A stretch of 6,055 nt of DNA, from positions 1 to 6,055 of the forward strand of contig CAJLYG010000192.1 in NCBI GenBank assembly GCA_905210845.1, in the 5' to 3' direction. Below, one piece after another: positions 5,925-6,055 of this stretch. Position 1 is the stretch's first letter. The number at the start of each line of letters is the position of its first letter. Under the pieces are notes generated by a model. That model did not search any database, was not told the DNA's origin, and saw nothing but the letters and a program-made list of their open reading frames with translations. The translations under genes and the position numbers were made by a program. Source of the stretch: an uncultured Prevotella sp. Lineage in GTDB: Bacteria; Bacteroidota; Bacteroidia; Bacteroidales; Bacteroidaceae.

Positions 5925-5938
5925 TTGATTTAGATCAA
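5925..5938. promoter_or_regulatory. FNR/CRP-type palindrome, copy B (TTGAT-N4-ATCAA)
   Basis: TTGATTTAGATCAA is identical to copy A at 1403-1416 except for one spacer base, and is likewise preceded by AG. It lies between two divergent promoters. Its centre is about 80 bases before the predicted start of the rightward transcript and about 130 bases before that of the leftward glycosyltransferase operon. It could therefore control either one, more likely the rightward gene outside the window. The palindrome is seen directly; the regulator's identity (a CRP/FNR-family protein responding to oxygen, redox or nitric oxide) is inferred from the consensus. Confidence 0.55.
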
Positions 5939-5976
5939 GAAAATGCTGTTATTATGCAAGAAGAAGGGCAGAACTC

Positions 5977-6007
5977 TTGCGGGATATGGGAATTCGTTGT
6001 ACCTTTG
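5977..6007 (+). promoter_or_regulatory. Rightward Bacteroidetes promoter for a gene beyond the window
   Basis: TTG (5977-5979) and TACCTTTG (6000-6007) with 20 bases between them fit the Bacteroidetes -33/-7 pattern. Transcription would start near 6014. The remaining 42 bases hold no ATG, so the gene lies beyond the right edge. The -7 box is bracketed by a 5-base dyad, CGTTG (5995-5999) and CAACG (6008-6012). The leader carries a 9-base direct repeat TAATAGATT (6022-6030 and 6045-6053). Confidence 0.6.
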
Positions 6008-6055
6008 CAACGTCAAAAGGTTAATAGATTGTTTAGGTTAGTAGTAATAGATTTA

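Overview
The window looks like part of a Bacteroidales genome, most likely Prevotellaceae or a close relative; this is an inference. The support is: promoters of the Bacteroidetes type (a TAnnTTTG -7 box, once with a perfect TTTG 19 bases upstream), AT-rich sequence instead of Shine-Dalgarno sites before the starts, and protein sequences that read like Bacteroidales RecG, M23/LysM endopeptidase and surface-polysaccharide glycosyltransferases. No RNA gene, CRISPR array or transposase was found.

Left part (1-1406, + strand). The first ~284 bases are AT-rich (about 37% G+C by hand count over 1-240) and hold the C-terminal end of a protein with repeated TCxRCG cysteine motifs, open at the left edge. 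They join abruptly to the C-terminal half of recG (about 56% G+C by hand count over 421-540). The recG homology begins in the middle of helicase motif Ia, so the wedge domain and the Walker A motif are missing. This is either a real insertion or rearrangement breakpoint or a chimeric assembly join.

Middle part (1407-2640, + strand). A 233-base intergenic region carries a perfect FNR/CRP-type palindrome, a -7 promoter box and a stem-loop in the leader. It is followed by a secreted M23 metallopeptidase with a C-terminal LysM domain, whose job would be cell-wall hydrolysis. A strong terminator hairpin with T-runs on both sides separates this gene from the convergent operon.

Right part (2652-5838, - strand). 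A tight three-gene operon is read from one consensus Bacteroidetes promoter. It encodes a GT4 glycosyltransferase, then a GT2 glycosyltransferase (4-base ATGA overlap), then a secreted BNR/Asp-box sialidase-like protein (5-base gap). The likely theme is synthesis of a surface polysaccharide, with an exported glycan-acting or glycan-binding protein encoded in the same transcript.

Right edge (5839-6055). This is a divergent control region. It holds the leftward promoter, a short TA run, two dyads (one a near-identical second copy of the FNR-type palindrome) and a rightward promoter for a gene lying outside the window. The two copies of AGTTGATWTAGATCAA in separate intergenic regions are the most distinctive regulatory signal here. 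I found no evidence of a wholly new multi-gene system; the best leads are this palindrome, the recG breakpoint and the sialidase-like protein in the glycosyltransferase operon.
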